From Mauremys mutica (taxonomy: Eukaryota; Chordata; Testudines; Geoemydidae), in the NCBI RefSeq assembly GCF_020497125.1, contig NC_059075.1, positions 44,924,003 through 44,988,002 of the forward strand: 64,000 nucleotides of DNA, in the 5' to 3' direction. The notes beneath the pieces are model-generated. The model was not told the DNA's origin, did no database searches, and worked only from the letters and a program-made list of their open reading frames with translations. This document shows, piece after piece, positions 10,975-22,546 of this stretch. Numbering within the stretch: position 1 is the first letter of the stretch; every line of letters begins with the position of its first letter. The position numbers and the translations under genes are program-made.

Positions 10975-12634
10975 TCAGGGCTGGTTGGGGAACGTACAGG
11001 TGTTGGAGGCAAGCTGGTGGTGGTAAGAACCTGGATGCTGGGGAAAGGTGGTTTGAGCTGACATTGGGGCACAAGGCACAAAGGACGGGCGCGGGGTGTG
11101 GGGAGTAGCACGGTAGTGCTCTGCTTGCATGGCAACGAGTGACTCTATAGACTCCGCTTGGCGCTCCAGGATGCTTAGCAGCCGCTCCGTTGGTTTTCCT
11201 CCTTGGCCACTGCATTTCTCTTGCGTGTCCTGCTTTCTTTCTCTCGCCAATCCTTCAAGTCCTTACTCTCTCGAGCAGACTGATTAAGAACAGTTTTCAG
11301 CATGTCTTCTTTGCTCTTTCGGGGATTTTTTCTCAAATTTTGAAGCCTCTGTGATGTTGAACATCTGGGCAGTCCAGTAGTCAAGGTCACTGTAGAAACA
11401 GAAATGACAACATTTAACACGGGCAGCATTGTATCCACTATCTCCAGACATGAATTGTTACACTGAGGGAGTGAGTTCTTATTTAAGCATTCTTTTACCC
11501 ACACGCATAACACTACAGAAGCCACGACATGGTGAGTGAGCAGTGCTTATTATGGGGAGAAGTGGGGCTTGGGTGTAAGAGGGGAGCTGGTTGCTTCGGG
11601 TAATCTGGAGTGCTAGAGGGGTTGAGTGAAATGAAGATGCAGATGCAGGGGTGATCTTATCTCCCTATCTCTTCACTAAAGAGTCTCCCAACATTTTTCA
11701 CAGGACTTAATCCTGGAAGATGTTTCCCTACTGCGAGTCACTAGGGAACAGCGGGGGGCTCTTTTAGAGCAATGTGGATTCCGCCGGGACCCTATGCGGC
11801 TTGCCTGTGTTCAGAAATGGTCCCCCCACCACTGGCAGAAGAGTGGCGCGGACGCGTCACCGTCACTGGGACAAGGGGACACAGTGGCTCTGCCTATAAA
11901 CCTGCGCAGGCATATTGCCCACGCTCTGGATGAAGCTTTTGCTGAGATAACTGAGGCAGATTACCGCGACGTGATAGACCACATCAACGGGCTATTCCAC
12001 ATCTAGAGGCTGGCATGCATGCATCCATAACCCCCCCCTCCTCTCCAGAAACATTTCACCAGAAAATAAAAGCCGCTTACCGGTAACACGCTCCTCTGCT
12101 TGTCCTTCTGCAACTGCTGGCTGCTGCGATTGCGTGCTTTCCTCTGGCTTGAGAAGAGCTCCTGGCTGCATGCCTCCAGGGAATCTGCGGTTTCTTCCCC
12201 CATGCCAGGAGCTTCACACGCGGTTTCCTCCCCCCCCACGCCTCCGCCTCCGCCGCCTCCTCCGCCTCCTCCTCCTGTCCCCCAGCCTGCTCAGAAGTGT
12301 CCATCGTTATCCTGGGATTGGCAGTGGGATCACCCCCAAGTATCTCATCCATCTCCCTGTAAAAAACGGCAGGTCGTGGGAGCAGCTCCGGATCGTCGAT
12401 TCCCTCTCGGGCTTTGTAATAGGCACTCCGCAGCTCTTTAATTTTCACCCTGCATTGTACTGTGTCCCGATCATGGCCCCGATCCAGCATGGCCCTTGAT
12501 ATCTGCTCAAAGATATCGTAATTCCTACGGCCGGAGCGCAGCTGTGCCTGAACAGATGCCTCACCCCAAACACTGATGAGGTCCTGCAATTCACCAGTGC
12601 TCCATGCTGGGGCTCGTTTGCCGCGTGGAGGCAT
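10975..12634 (-). pseudogene. Harbinger Myb/SANT-like protein, H2 copy, two exons, frameshifted
   Basis: Exon 1 (about 12634 to 12081) starts MPPRGKRAPAWSTGELQD and carries the SANT-like domain (FEQISRAMLDRGHDRDTVQ, VFYREMDEILGG). A frameshift in the nine-base C run near 12230 separates it from its own C-terminus (CSQELFSSQ), which aligns with SSQELFITL of H3. The donor G|GTAAGC is at 12081/12080. The acceptor TTCTACAG|TG is at 11390/11389, again phase 1. Exon 2 carries SQRLQNLRKNPRKSKEDML and then shifts frame near 11195 into a frame with LLSILERQAESIESLV. A poly(A) signal on this strand is at 10761-10766, about 25 bp from the opposing transposase signal. Confidence 0.8.
11704..12006 (+). 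pseudogene. Harbinger third ORF (BEN-like), H2 copy, two frameshifts
   Basis: Just after a strong acceptor-like sequence (ATTTTTCACAG|GAC at 11703/11704) the frame reads DLILEDVSLLRVTREQRGAL. It shifts near DP|YAACLCSEMVPPPL, continues through EEWRGRVTVTGTRGH, and shifts back to VALPINLRRHIAHALDEAFA and DYRDVIDHINGLF, ending at 12006. The two breaks cancel. Alignment to H3 is clear along the length (SLLRVT, the YAA-LC core, WRGRV, ALP-NL, the final helix and LF). A poly(A) signal AATAAA at 12065-12070 lies 59 nt after the stop. The ORF is inside the Myb intron on the transposase strand. The WRGRVTVTG...ALP-N pattern here is the most BEN-like of the three copies. Confidence 0.7.
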
Positions 12635-13139
12635 GGTCACCTGTAACTGATTAAAAACTGATTGCACTCCACACCTGGCTGCAGCAAAACAGGAAGGAGA
12701 TTTTTAAATTTCCCGGGGCATTTACAGGGCGGGTCACCTGAGGCAAGAGCAGTAGAGTGCAAACTGATGTGCAGAGTGGCTGAACAGGAATTCTGGGATA
12801 ACTACTTATTCCCTGGAGGACAGGTAAAGCGCTGGTGAGTGTCCACACCTGCTGGGCAGCGCTGGATCACCAGCGCTGCACTCCTTATACCCCTGCCGGG
12901 ATGGGTTTTCAGCCAGCGCTGCAACCAGGGAGTTGCAGCGCTGGTTGTGCCCTGCAAGTGTGGACGGGGTGTTGTTGCAGCGCTGGAAAGCCTCCACCAG
13001 CGCTGCAACTTGTAAGTGTAGCCAAGCCCCAAGTCTCATTTTCAAAAGTAAATTAAGCACTGAAAGTCAATGGAGTTAGGCTCCTGAGTGCTTTTGAAAA
13101 TGGGCTCTTAAGTCAGTTAGACTTATAAATCTGGGCCTA

Positions 13140-16100
13140 AGTTTGTTCATCATTCCCTGTTCCAAAATACACCACCACACATCTCTCTTGGAAATCTTAA
13201 GAGTGACCAAAGACCAAATGGCCATATAGAATCCCTGAACAATCTCTCTAGCATCCAGATGGGGGAATCTACAGAAGCTAACACTGCTGCTGTTATAGGT
13301 TATATTTAGGCTTGGATTTCACCGTATACGCACAAACAGATGAAAAATATTTCCATCAATAATCAAAATTTACTGTTATACAAAGTAAGAAAAATGCTGT
13401 TTGAGAACTTGTTAGAGTTTAATTTAAGCAGGTTTAATTTGTGTATTTTGATGTGATGTTGATAATTTGTGTTTTAATGGTTATAAAGCTTTCACTTTTA
13501 AAATCTCAGTGTCTGTCATTAATGACCCCCCTCATAATTTCCCACAGCTGTGAACATTTAAATTGATAATCTAAAAAATGCTTCAAAATAAACTATCTTT
13601 CAAAATTATAAAAAAAAAAATCAAATTCTGCCAACTCTAGTTATACCTGTGTTGTAGACAAAAGTATCAGCTTTCACAGCTGTTAGTCCAATATTTTTCA
13701 CAATCACATTTAAATTTCCCTTTGAAAGGAAAAATACACACATTTAAATTCTTCACTCCTCATTCAAGTAAAAAAAGTCAATTCAGGTAATTAAGCAAAA
13801 TACTGTACTCAACGAAAAGCAGTTAACCAATTTACTGTTGAATGCTTACAATTTATGCTAAATGGCAAAACATAGTTTTTGCTAAATTCCATTAAGCAAA
13901 CAAATAATTAGTATATCCCAAAGTAGTACTTTTTCATTCATAGGGCCAAAATCATATAGATCACTCTGTGGTACTTCTGCTGAGAACAGTGTCAGAGTTT
14001 TGTTGTTGTTTATATTGACTATTTGAAACTATTAAATAAGACCATACCAAAAAATTCAGTTACATCATGAACAGTTCACAAAGTCACAATCCTGCAAGAA
14101 TCACAAACATGAGTAGGCCTGTTGACTTCAGTGGCACTGCTCATGTGAGTAATTTTTTTTCAGGATTTGGGTAGGCAAGGAGGGGGACTTTGGGTTAATG
14201 TCTATTTGTATATACATGCCCTGTGTCCGTGAAAGGGAAATTGAGCTATTAGTATGCACAGGCACACAAAAAAAATCTAATTAGATATCATCATCTATAC
14301 ATAATGCAGAATCAAAATGCTGAGTTTAATACTAAGACTTTAGACAAATATGTCACTCTTAAGAAAAGAGCAAAGAAATTATCAGCACAGAATCAATATA
14401 TCTGTGATTAGGAAAAATAGGATTAGTAAAGAATCAATGTTTATATCTCAAATAAACAACAGAGGTGAGTATGCTGCAAGTATCAAGACACTTATCACTA
14501 TAGCAGCTTCTTTTGCAATGGACTTGTATAGGAGCCTATTTTGTACATGTGTGTTCTCCTTTGATATCTGAGGCTCCAATCAGACCACCTAGCTCAGTTC
14601 CCAATTGGGCCAAGCTCTTGCTTGGCATATTTGGAAAGGGAAGGAAAAAGTAGATTTAAGCCATCTTTCCGCTTTCCCAAACCTGTGACTGGCTGGGGGT
14701 TGAACTGCTCCCTGGCTCAGTTTAGAGCAGCCTAAGGGCTGCAATAACTTGATCCATCTCATAATGACACTGGTGAAGACTGCTGAGACATAATGTATGT
14801 AGGCCCCTGGAATGTCTTGTATGCTGGAGGAATCCTCAACAGACAATTTATGGTAGCTTTAGGGTTCCTTGCACCATTCCAATGATACAAAAGGACCAAT
14901 CAGAGTGGGGTTATGGATATGTCCTTTATGATTTATCATAACCTGTTCTGAATATAAGTATCACCCAAATCTTTATTCTGAATTATGCTTTTTTCTCACC
15001 CAAATACAAGTCAAACCAGGGATTCTGATTAAGATATACCTTTTAAAACATTATGGGAGCCCTCCAAAAAACATTTAGCTGTTGCAGAAGATGCTACTGC
15101 GGATTCAATAGGTGACACTCTTCCTCCTGAATCCATATGGGACAAACACCTCCATATGGGGTTCTGGAGCACTATACTGCAGGAAGTGCAGTCTTATAGC
15201 TCAGACATAAAAACAAGGTTCTGATGCTAAAGATTCCTGGCACTTTTTGTGAGAATGGTGGATATGTCTTTAATTAAATTTCAGTTGAGGTAACAACATT
15301 CTTCCTTACTAAAGTTCCATGTAGCTTCAATAGGAAACAATCTTCTTTTTCAATTGCTGTCCTAAGCTGTGATGTGTAGTTGCTGTGCACTGTTAAACCT
15401 CTGTCACATTTCAACGCATGGCTACATTTCAGCAATGAAAGAAGGAATCCCTGAGTATTTGATAACATAAGCATTTGAAATTTGGAAGGTGAAAAGAACT
15501 ACAACAAAATGTTAATATATTTTATTTAAAATTACAGTTTTGCAAAGCTAAGCAAAACACATTTGGAAAAATAAATCCTTTTATTAATGAACTGTCAAAT
15601 GCTCTGAGACATTTCCATATCTATAATCCAGTGCAGAAGGCATAAGTTTTGCATTATACTTGTGAAATGCTATTGAGCCCATTTCAGTCACCACAGACAA
15701 AATTATAGTGTGCAAAAGTCATGTCTTGTTAAACCCACACAGTAAACATTTCTCTATATAACAGTGTCCCTTCTACAGTTAGAATTTTAGCCAACAGTTT
15801 TGTTTTTGTTTGTTCAAAGGATCTCTTATACTTTCTCACTGCACCTACTGTACCCTTCATCACCTGAACACCTGCAACTAAACTGGTCTCGCCAACTAAA
15901 TTTTTTAAAATTATGCAATCTGTATTCTGTCAATGACAAGCACTTGGGTAGAATTTCCTCTATACCTTTCAACATAACCAACAGACAATTAAATAACTGA
16001 GTGTATAGAAATATTTGCCAACTGAAAAGTTAGGGAAACAAGTTTAATCAAGTGATCTTCACTGACATTTTAGCAGTGGTTTTGAGCATTAGCTGAATGT

Positions 16101-17120
16101 TTTAAATAAAATGTACAAGGGTTGACTTTAAATACTGGTTCATGGAAAATATTTTATTGTTTAACTCAGGCTATACAATCTGTAGTATGGGTCTGACTTT
16201 CTTAATACTTGAGGCACAAGATCCATTAATATTTGAGAACCTTCTTTGCATGTGTGAAGCAAGTACTTAAATGCATGCAAATAGCCTCAACTTTAAGAAA
16301 ATTAGGTTCTTAGAGAGGAATCCTGCCCCATATAAGTCAATGGGAATTTTGCCATTAACTTACGTGTGTATTCAAACAACATCTATTTAGACATAGATGT
16401 ATCAAGTAAATATACATATGCTGTATTGTATGAAGGGAAAACTATATAGGATAGGTATGTGTGCATGCTCTCTTTCTTTCTCTGATTTTATGTTTACTGA
16501 CAGATGCTATAAATGTAAAGACTGTAGAATTATTTCCAAATCTATACTATGAAAGCTGAGGTGCTATCTATTCCACAGTGGTAAAGGATTTTCACTTTTA
16601 AAATGACCAACGCACACAGATTTTTTTGAGCAATGAAAACATCCTGGTTCCATTTGCACAACCCAACTTATCAAAGACCTGGACTGCAACAGTAAAATTC
16701 TTCAGATGACCAGCCCTTTAGAATGACAACATTCTTTTTTTTTCTTTCTTTTTTTTTTGGGGGGGGGGAAGGGGTCCAATGATATAAAACATATATAGAA
16801 AAGGTGACACCCACCATCCTCTTTTGGAGGTGGCAAGAGTTGGCAGCCCAATTGCCTAGGCACATTGCTGTGGATTTCAGCCGTTGTATGGAACTCCACA
16901 AAATGCTTTTGATCCATTTTATCTTGCAACTTAGGAAAGAAATGTTGCAATAAGAAACACCAACAAAGATCTGAAAAACTTAAGCTCTGGATTACCATAT
17001 TGTGTTCTCCTGCCATTCAATGCATCAGACAAAGGCAGTGGTGTTCAAAGTAGAAAAAGAAAAAAGAAACTGGTCACAGAAAGTGCAGAGCACAAAGTAA
17101 ATAATATTCCTCCACATCCC
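13140..17120. other. AT-rich non-coding stretch
   Basis: No gene is recognised. A short repeat module ('atcctgcaagaatcacaaac', 'gacttcagtggcactgctca') lies at about 14089-14170 and resembles those near 46020, 48560 and 59940. A T-run/G-run simple sequence is at 16735-16768. Confidence 0.5.
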
Positions 17121-17124
17121 CACT

Positions 17125-17640
17125 CTTTCATAGATTGGTTGTTAAAAGAGTTGCAGCAATTAGGCTTTTGTTAATTACCAGCTGTTGAAACAGATGTGTT
17201 GACTGTGCTTATTAGCCAACAGCTGGGACAGGAGAACAATTGATGCTCCCTAAAACCAACAGCCAGCTGCTTTGCAGTAATTATCTCCAATCAATAATAC
17301 AGGTGATAAATGCAGTAAAAAGCTTATATCTATGAATTTCAATAACTAAGGCGCTGTTAATACTTATTATTGGAATCCATGGTTATTTTTAGAAAATGAG
17401 AAAAATAGTAACTTGCTATGGCTGCCATCTGCATTATTTCATTTAAGGGGCAAGTGTCATGCAAACACTAACTGAGGCATACCCAGCAGAAACAGACACT
17501 TTAAATTCTTCTAACTAGCTTGTCATATTTCAAATGTCTGCCTATCTTTAAGGGCTGTCCTCTCTTTCTCAGCTGGTTCTTTGACTGGTTTTTATTTACA
17601 TGTAACGGACATCCTTGCCATATGCCTTTTTCCTAACTTC
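17125..17640. promoter_or_regulatory. Candidate conserved non-coding element / enhancer
   Basis: The block is unique, not repeat-like, and unusually dense in tissue-enhancer motifs. There are four CAGCTG E-boxes (near 17181, 17219, 17263 and 17570), a CAGATG E-box, several TAATTA/TTAATTA homeodomain cores and an AATTGATG site. There is no open frame. The call rests on motif density only; conservation cannot be seen from one sequence. Confidence 0.3.
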
Positions 17641-17720
17641 ACTGTACATCACCTGATTTAATATATAAACACTAATTCTAGCTGTTAGGAAACGTCATTA
17701 TACAACATATAATGAAAATG

Positions 17721-17903
17721 GTATTGTCTAGTGGTTAGGGCAGTGGTTTGGTTCTCAGGAGAGCTGGCTATACCACTGCCTCCGGAGGCAAATAATTTAC
17801 TTTGTGCTCAGTTTCTTCAGCTGTAAAATGGGATAATAATGCTTGCCCACTTTAGTATACTATTTTAAGATTCTTGGCTACCGGCTGCTATATAAATGCA
17901 AAG
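17721..17903 (+). repeat. tRNA-derived SINE with truncated body
   Basis: A tRNA-like head 'gtctagtggttagggcagtg' is followed by the typical SINE core 'ctcagtttcttcagctgtaa' and 'aatgggataataatg', ending in 'gctatataaatgcaaagta'. Compared with the usual layout, the middle around the B box is shortened. Confidence 0.65.
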
Positions 17904-17905
17904 TA

Positions 17906-18093
17906 CACCACTACCCCGTTAAAACGCCACCCGATATAACACTAATTCGGATATAACGCGGTAAAGCAGTGCTCTGGGGGGGCAGGGCTGCGCACTCTGG
18001 CAGATCAAATCAAGCTCGATATAACGCGGTTTCACCTATAACATGGTAAGATTTTTTGGCTCCCGAAGACAGCATTATATCAAGGTAGAGGTG
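17906..18093 (-). mobile_element. Tc1/mariner-type MITE (188 bp)
   Basis: The termini are CACCACTACCCCGTTA at the left and, read inward from the right, CACCTCTACCTTGATATAAT. They are flanked by TA (17904-17905, 18094-18095), the mariner target. Internal GATATAACGCGGT motifs repeat. The same family, larger, lies at 51717-52225. It is non-autonomous with no ORF. Confidence 0.8.
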
Positions 18094-18095
18094 TA

Positions 18096-20364
18096 TTACA
18101 GTATGCTATTGTGAAGGGACATTAAATATTTTTTATATTATTCAAGTAGGTCAAAAGGATCAAAATGTATAGACCATATAATGACATAACATCATTCAGA
18201 TCTACACTGGTGGTGGCCACCTGCATAATAGAAAATATCTGAATGGATCATACTACATCAGCATAGCCAGTCATATGGGTTTTATTTCATTTTGTTCCTG
18301 CTTTGTTTTACATTTTCTCATCTCCATGGCCTATTAAAGTGCATTAAAAAAAGAAAAGCAATGGAAAATAAGAGTTTTTTAGACCATTTATATTAGCCAG
18401 GCAGTTCATCTCAGGCAAACAAAAGACATGTCTACAACAGTCTACAACCATGTCTATTCACTAATTAGTCTGTACTTAAAGACACTGCCTTACTGAAAAC
18501 AAGGATTAAGGCTGGTTGAATACTTGCCCTTTCATAGACCTCCCTTATGTCTCTGTTGGGTCATCATAAGCAGCTTGTTCACTCAGCTTTAAGTAGAGAC
18601 GCTTGACAATCAGTTCTGCCCTCATCAGTAGGCACTAGTGCAATTTATAGGAACTACAGAAACTTTAAGAAACTTATAAAGAAATCAGCCAACCAAAAGT
18701 GTTTCATCTAAATATATTTGTAAAACTTCAAATATATTAATTCTATATTAACTACATAATTGTAAACTATAGTCTTTCCTACTCCAAAAGAAAAAGAAGT
18801 GATTTTAATGGAATCAAAAGTCATGGAAACAGATCTCTTCACATACACCTTTACATTCATTAATATGATTTCAGTTCATACTGTAAAAGAAACACCCGAC
18901 CAAGCATGAGTATAAATGTCAGTTTTCTGTTTTTAGAAGAATGCCTAAAACAAATTAACACCCTCTCTTCAGCTACTTGAATTTCCATTAGGAACAACTG
19001 TACAGTGTTAGAGAGTAGACAAACACCACAACAATATGCCACCGCAAGGTGTTTTTCAACCATCCAAGAATTGTGTCAACAGCTTAATAATACTCATACA
19101 CATATTGATGGGACATTGCTATTAGATTTTAAATGTAATTGAAGTTAAAAAACCAAAACAAAACCCTTCCAGTACAAAACATGATTCGTGGCAGAAATAG
19201 AACAGAAAAAAGTGAGGAAAAAGTGCACTCTGTCTTTACTATTTTGGAGCTTACACAGATCTCTTCTCGATTGTATTCTTACTTTTCTTTCTTTGCACTC
19301 CCCAAACTGCCTAGACTATTTGGACTCCTCCTCTTGTACCTATTCCCCATGATTCCTGGTGACTTTAAGATGCAGTTTGTTTCTCCGTAGCCATTTCTAT
19401 TGTAGAAATTAAATTAGAAATATTAAATATCTTCCAAGTTAGATTTTAGAGTAGGAAATGACATCTGAAAATGGCACAATGGCATCTAACTGCTGGGTGA
19501 ATACGCAGTTTTAAACCACCACTTTTCATTCTCTTTTCTCCTCCCTCTGAATAGATGCCTCTCCCCTACAGTACCCATCCCTGCAGTTTCTAGTCCGTCA
19601 CAAACCTTTCCCCCTCAGAAGGCATGATTTGGCTCCCTACATTCTCTTTTATATCCATGAAGGATTTGAGGGGGACAAGGAGAGGGAAAGGGTGCAAGTT
19701 GTGGCCTTTCTCCACTCTGCTAAGAAATGACTGAGATCTAGATGATACTGGGAGGGGATATCTGGTGGAGTAGTGGACAACATGGTACTACTCTTCCCTA
19801 GGGAGAGCTCAGGGAAGGATTATACCTAAGACTAAAAGATACTTTTAGTTAAATTAGGTTAGATCTGCAGCTGTCAGGACATTTTTCGAGTTTTATCAGT
19901 TTTAATGGATTTTTTATTGACTGATGCAGCAGCAACAGCAGTAGTAAGTGGGAGCTGAAAGACAAGGAATTCACTATTAGCATTAGGAGTTGACACACCC
20001 CAGCAGGGACAGAACTCATGACCTCTGGCAGTAGATGCATACCCTTTGGGGTTGGGGAGGCCTTACCTGCCTAACATTCTAAAGTTCTCAGAAGCTGGGA
20101 TGACCAAACCAACTGCATGAATTTATTATAACCAACACTTTACCTCTATAGAATAAATTACTGGAACATAATCTAACAGTAACAAGCTACCTTATAGTGT
20201 GTACTGTTTGGCCCTTAGCGTACTACTGGGACACTTGAAGGCACCTGGACTTAGAGGCCTCAGACCTTGCAACAGTCCCGCAGTGAGCACTAATAATCCA
20301 GGAACGCACACTCTAACTTGGCACAATTAAGACAACATTGTGCAATGAAGACAAACCATCTTAG
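18096..20364. other. Non-coding stretch without recognised gene
   Basis: AT-rich sequence with only short chance ORFs. I see no element termini or conserved exon-like block. Confidence 0.5.
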
Positions 20365-21472
20365 CCTTAAGAATTACATGAAAAGCAAACTAAAGAAACG
20401 TGATCTGGATGAAATTAGGATAAAGTGGGTGCACAACTGATTGAAAGAGTATACTCAAAGCGTAGTTATCAATGGTTCGCCGTCAAACCAGGAGGGAATA
20501 TCTAGTGGAGTCATGCAGCAGTCAGTCCTGGATCTGGTACTATTCAATATTTTCATTAGCGACTTGGATAATGGAATTGAGAGTATGCTTATAAAATCTG
20601 TGGATGACACCACACTAGGAGGGGTTGCAAGCACTCTGGAGGACAGCGTTAGAATTCAAAACTACCTTGACAAATTGGAGAAATGGTCTGAAATCAACCA
20701 GATGAAATTCAGTAAAAACAAGTGAACACTACTATACTTAGTAAGGAAAAATCAAGTGCACCACTACATGGGGAATAACTGATTAGGCAATACTGGAAAG
20801 GATCTGGAGATTATAGTGGATCACAAATTGAATATGGGCCAATAATGTGATGCAGTTGAGAAAAAGGCTAAAATCATTCTAGGGTGTGTTAACAGTTGTG
20901 CCATTCGTAAGACGCTGAAAGTCACTGTGCAGCTCCAATATGCATTGGTGAGGCCTCAGATGCTGAAATGTGTCCAGTTTTAGGTACCACACTTTAAGAA
21001 AGATGTGGACAAACTGGAGAGAGTCCAGAGGAGAGCAATAAAAATGATAAAATGTTTAGAAAACCTGACCTGTGAGGATATGTTAAAAAAAAAACAAAAA
21101 AAACCTGGGCATGTTTGGTCTTGAGAAAGGACTGGGGCGGGAAAGGACCTGATAGTCTTCAAATGTGTTAAGGACTGTTATAAAGAGGGTGGTGATCAAT
21201 TGAACTCAGCTGAAGGTAGGACAAGAAGCAACTGGCTTAATCTGCAGCAAGGGAGATTTAAGTTAGATATTATGAGAAACTTTCTGACTATAAGGATAGT
21301 TAAGCTCTGGAAGAGGTTTCCAAGGGAGATTGTGGAATCCCCATCAATGGAGGTTTTAAAGAACAGGTTGGACAAACACCGGTCAGGGATGGTCTTGGTC
21401 CTTCCTCAGCATGGGGGACTGGATTAGATGACCTCCTATGGTCCCTTCCAGCTCAACATTTCTATGATATGC
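20365..21472 (+). mobile_element. CR1 LINE fragment, old and degraded
   Basis: Segments translate to CR1 reverse transcriptase C-terminal sequence: SVVINGSPS, SVLDLVLFNIFISDL (motif B region), and a degenerate VDDTTLGGVAS where FADD is expected, then LDKLEKWSEINQMKFSKNK. The later part ([20 protein letters not shown], REIVESPSMEVLKNRLDK) is followed by a 3' end 'gattagatgacctcctatgg' and 'ttctatgat'. There are many stops and frameshifts. It is more diverged than the copy at 53-55 kb. Confidence 0.85.
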
Positions 21473-22303
21473 TCTGAATTCATACTCAACAGGACCACAT
21501 TCTGTCTTCTGCTACATTCATGCAATCCCACTGAATAAGGCTCAGAACAATATCCGGCCCATTGAATTTATTCCAATGCATTTTTATATTTCTTAATCTT
21601 TACCTTGCTAATGAAACACATTCACATCAGCACTGAACACACTAGAAGGGTATCCTATTTATCCAAGTCTATAGTATGTCATAAACAATAAGAACAGTTC
21701 CCTAATAAAACGTTAAACTGATGCTTGGGACTATAACAAATCCTTTTTGATATCTCGTAAAACGTTGGTAAATGTTCCAATCAACCAAGCTCTCAACAAA
21801 TTTTACCAGGCAACAGCTGCATTGAAACAAAGTTACTGCAGCAACAGGTAACGTCACAATGTTAATAATTGACATGCAAAGAATGAAAAGGTGAGCAAGG
21901 GATAAAGAGGACAAAGGAGAGATTTTAGTGTGAATTTATCCTGCTGTGTAATCAATCAAAATTAAGATTCAAAGTATCTGCATTCAGCATTATGTTAAAA
22001 GCTGAAGTAAATCTGATGTTTTGGACATATTTTTTATCAATATATGATAGAAGTTGATTTGCAAAATGTGACAAGCAAATCCTTCACTGATTTGAATCTT
22101 CCTTCATTTGATTCTATCAAGACACTAAAGAGTATGACATACTGTAGCTCCAAATGTTTATTGTACCTAAGAAAAGTGTGGTTCAATTCCTGGTTCTGCA
22201 GGTTAAAACAGGAATTAGTAGTGTGGTGGTAATAAATGAGCTTCTAGGTTTACATATATCTATCAAAAGGTCACACCCCTCTGAGGGAGGAACTAGATCC
22301 TAG
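21473..22303. other. Non-coding stretch without recognised gene
   Basis: Unique AT-rich sequence between an old CR1 and a Penelope-like element. Nothing supportable seen. Confidence 0.5.
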
Positions 22304-22513
22304 TAAAAAAAACAGGAGTACTTGTGGCACCTTAAAGACTAACAAATTTATTGTAGCATGAGCTTTCGTGAGCTAAAGCTCACTTCTTCGGATGCATAGA
22401 ATGGAACACACAGACAGGAGATATTTATACATACAGAGAACATGAAAAGGTGGAAGTATGCATACCAACAGGCAGAGTCAAATCAATTGAGATGAGCTAT
22501 CGTTAGCAGGAGG

Positions 22514-22546
<33 letters not shown>

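Larger units (their letters stand above)
8972..13029 (+). mobile_element. PIF/Harbinger DNA transposon H2 (4058 bp, decayed)
   Basis: The terminal inverted repeats match exactly over more than 30 bp, beginning GGGCTTGGCTACACTTACAA. The flanking triplets are CGA (8969-8971) and CAA (13030-13032), which fits a 3-bp target duplication with one CpG transition. The ends carry a dense array of the 8-bp palindrome CAGCGCTG: five copies within about 150 bp at the left and six at the right. Gene order is transposase (+), Myb exon 2 (-), third ORF (+), Myb exon 1 (-), as in H1 and H3. All three genes have frameshifts, several in homopolymer runs. It is a distinct lineage from H1 and H3, judging by its subterminal motif and protein divergence. 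Confidence 0.93.
8611..13140. repeat. Long palindromic fold-back repeat, interrupted by H2
   Basis: An arm at about 8690-8810 (containing 'ctttgtgcttgtgacaggtg' and 'ttttaaagtctgg') is repeated in inverted orientation at about 8857-8971. The right arm continues on the far side of H2 at 13030 with 'caagtctcattttcaaaag'. Between the arms is a short spacer (8811-8856). A further inverted pair, 'aaggtctaactgatttagaa' versus 'ctaaatcagttaggcc', lies at 8615-8720. Similar arms appear after 13033. This looks like a non-autonomous fold-back or MITE-like repeat into which H2 inserted. Exact outer ends are not clear. Confidence 0.6.

Noticed and set aside
17125..17640. Host gene exon
   Set aside because: There is no open frame flanked by splice sites, so it is kept only as a non-coding candidate.
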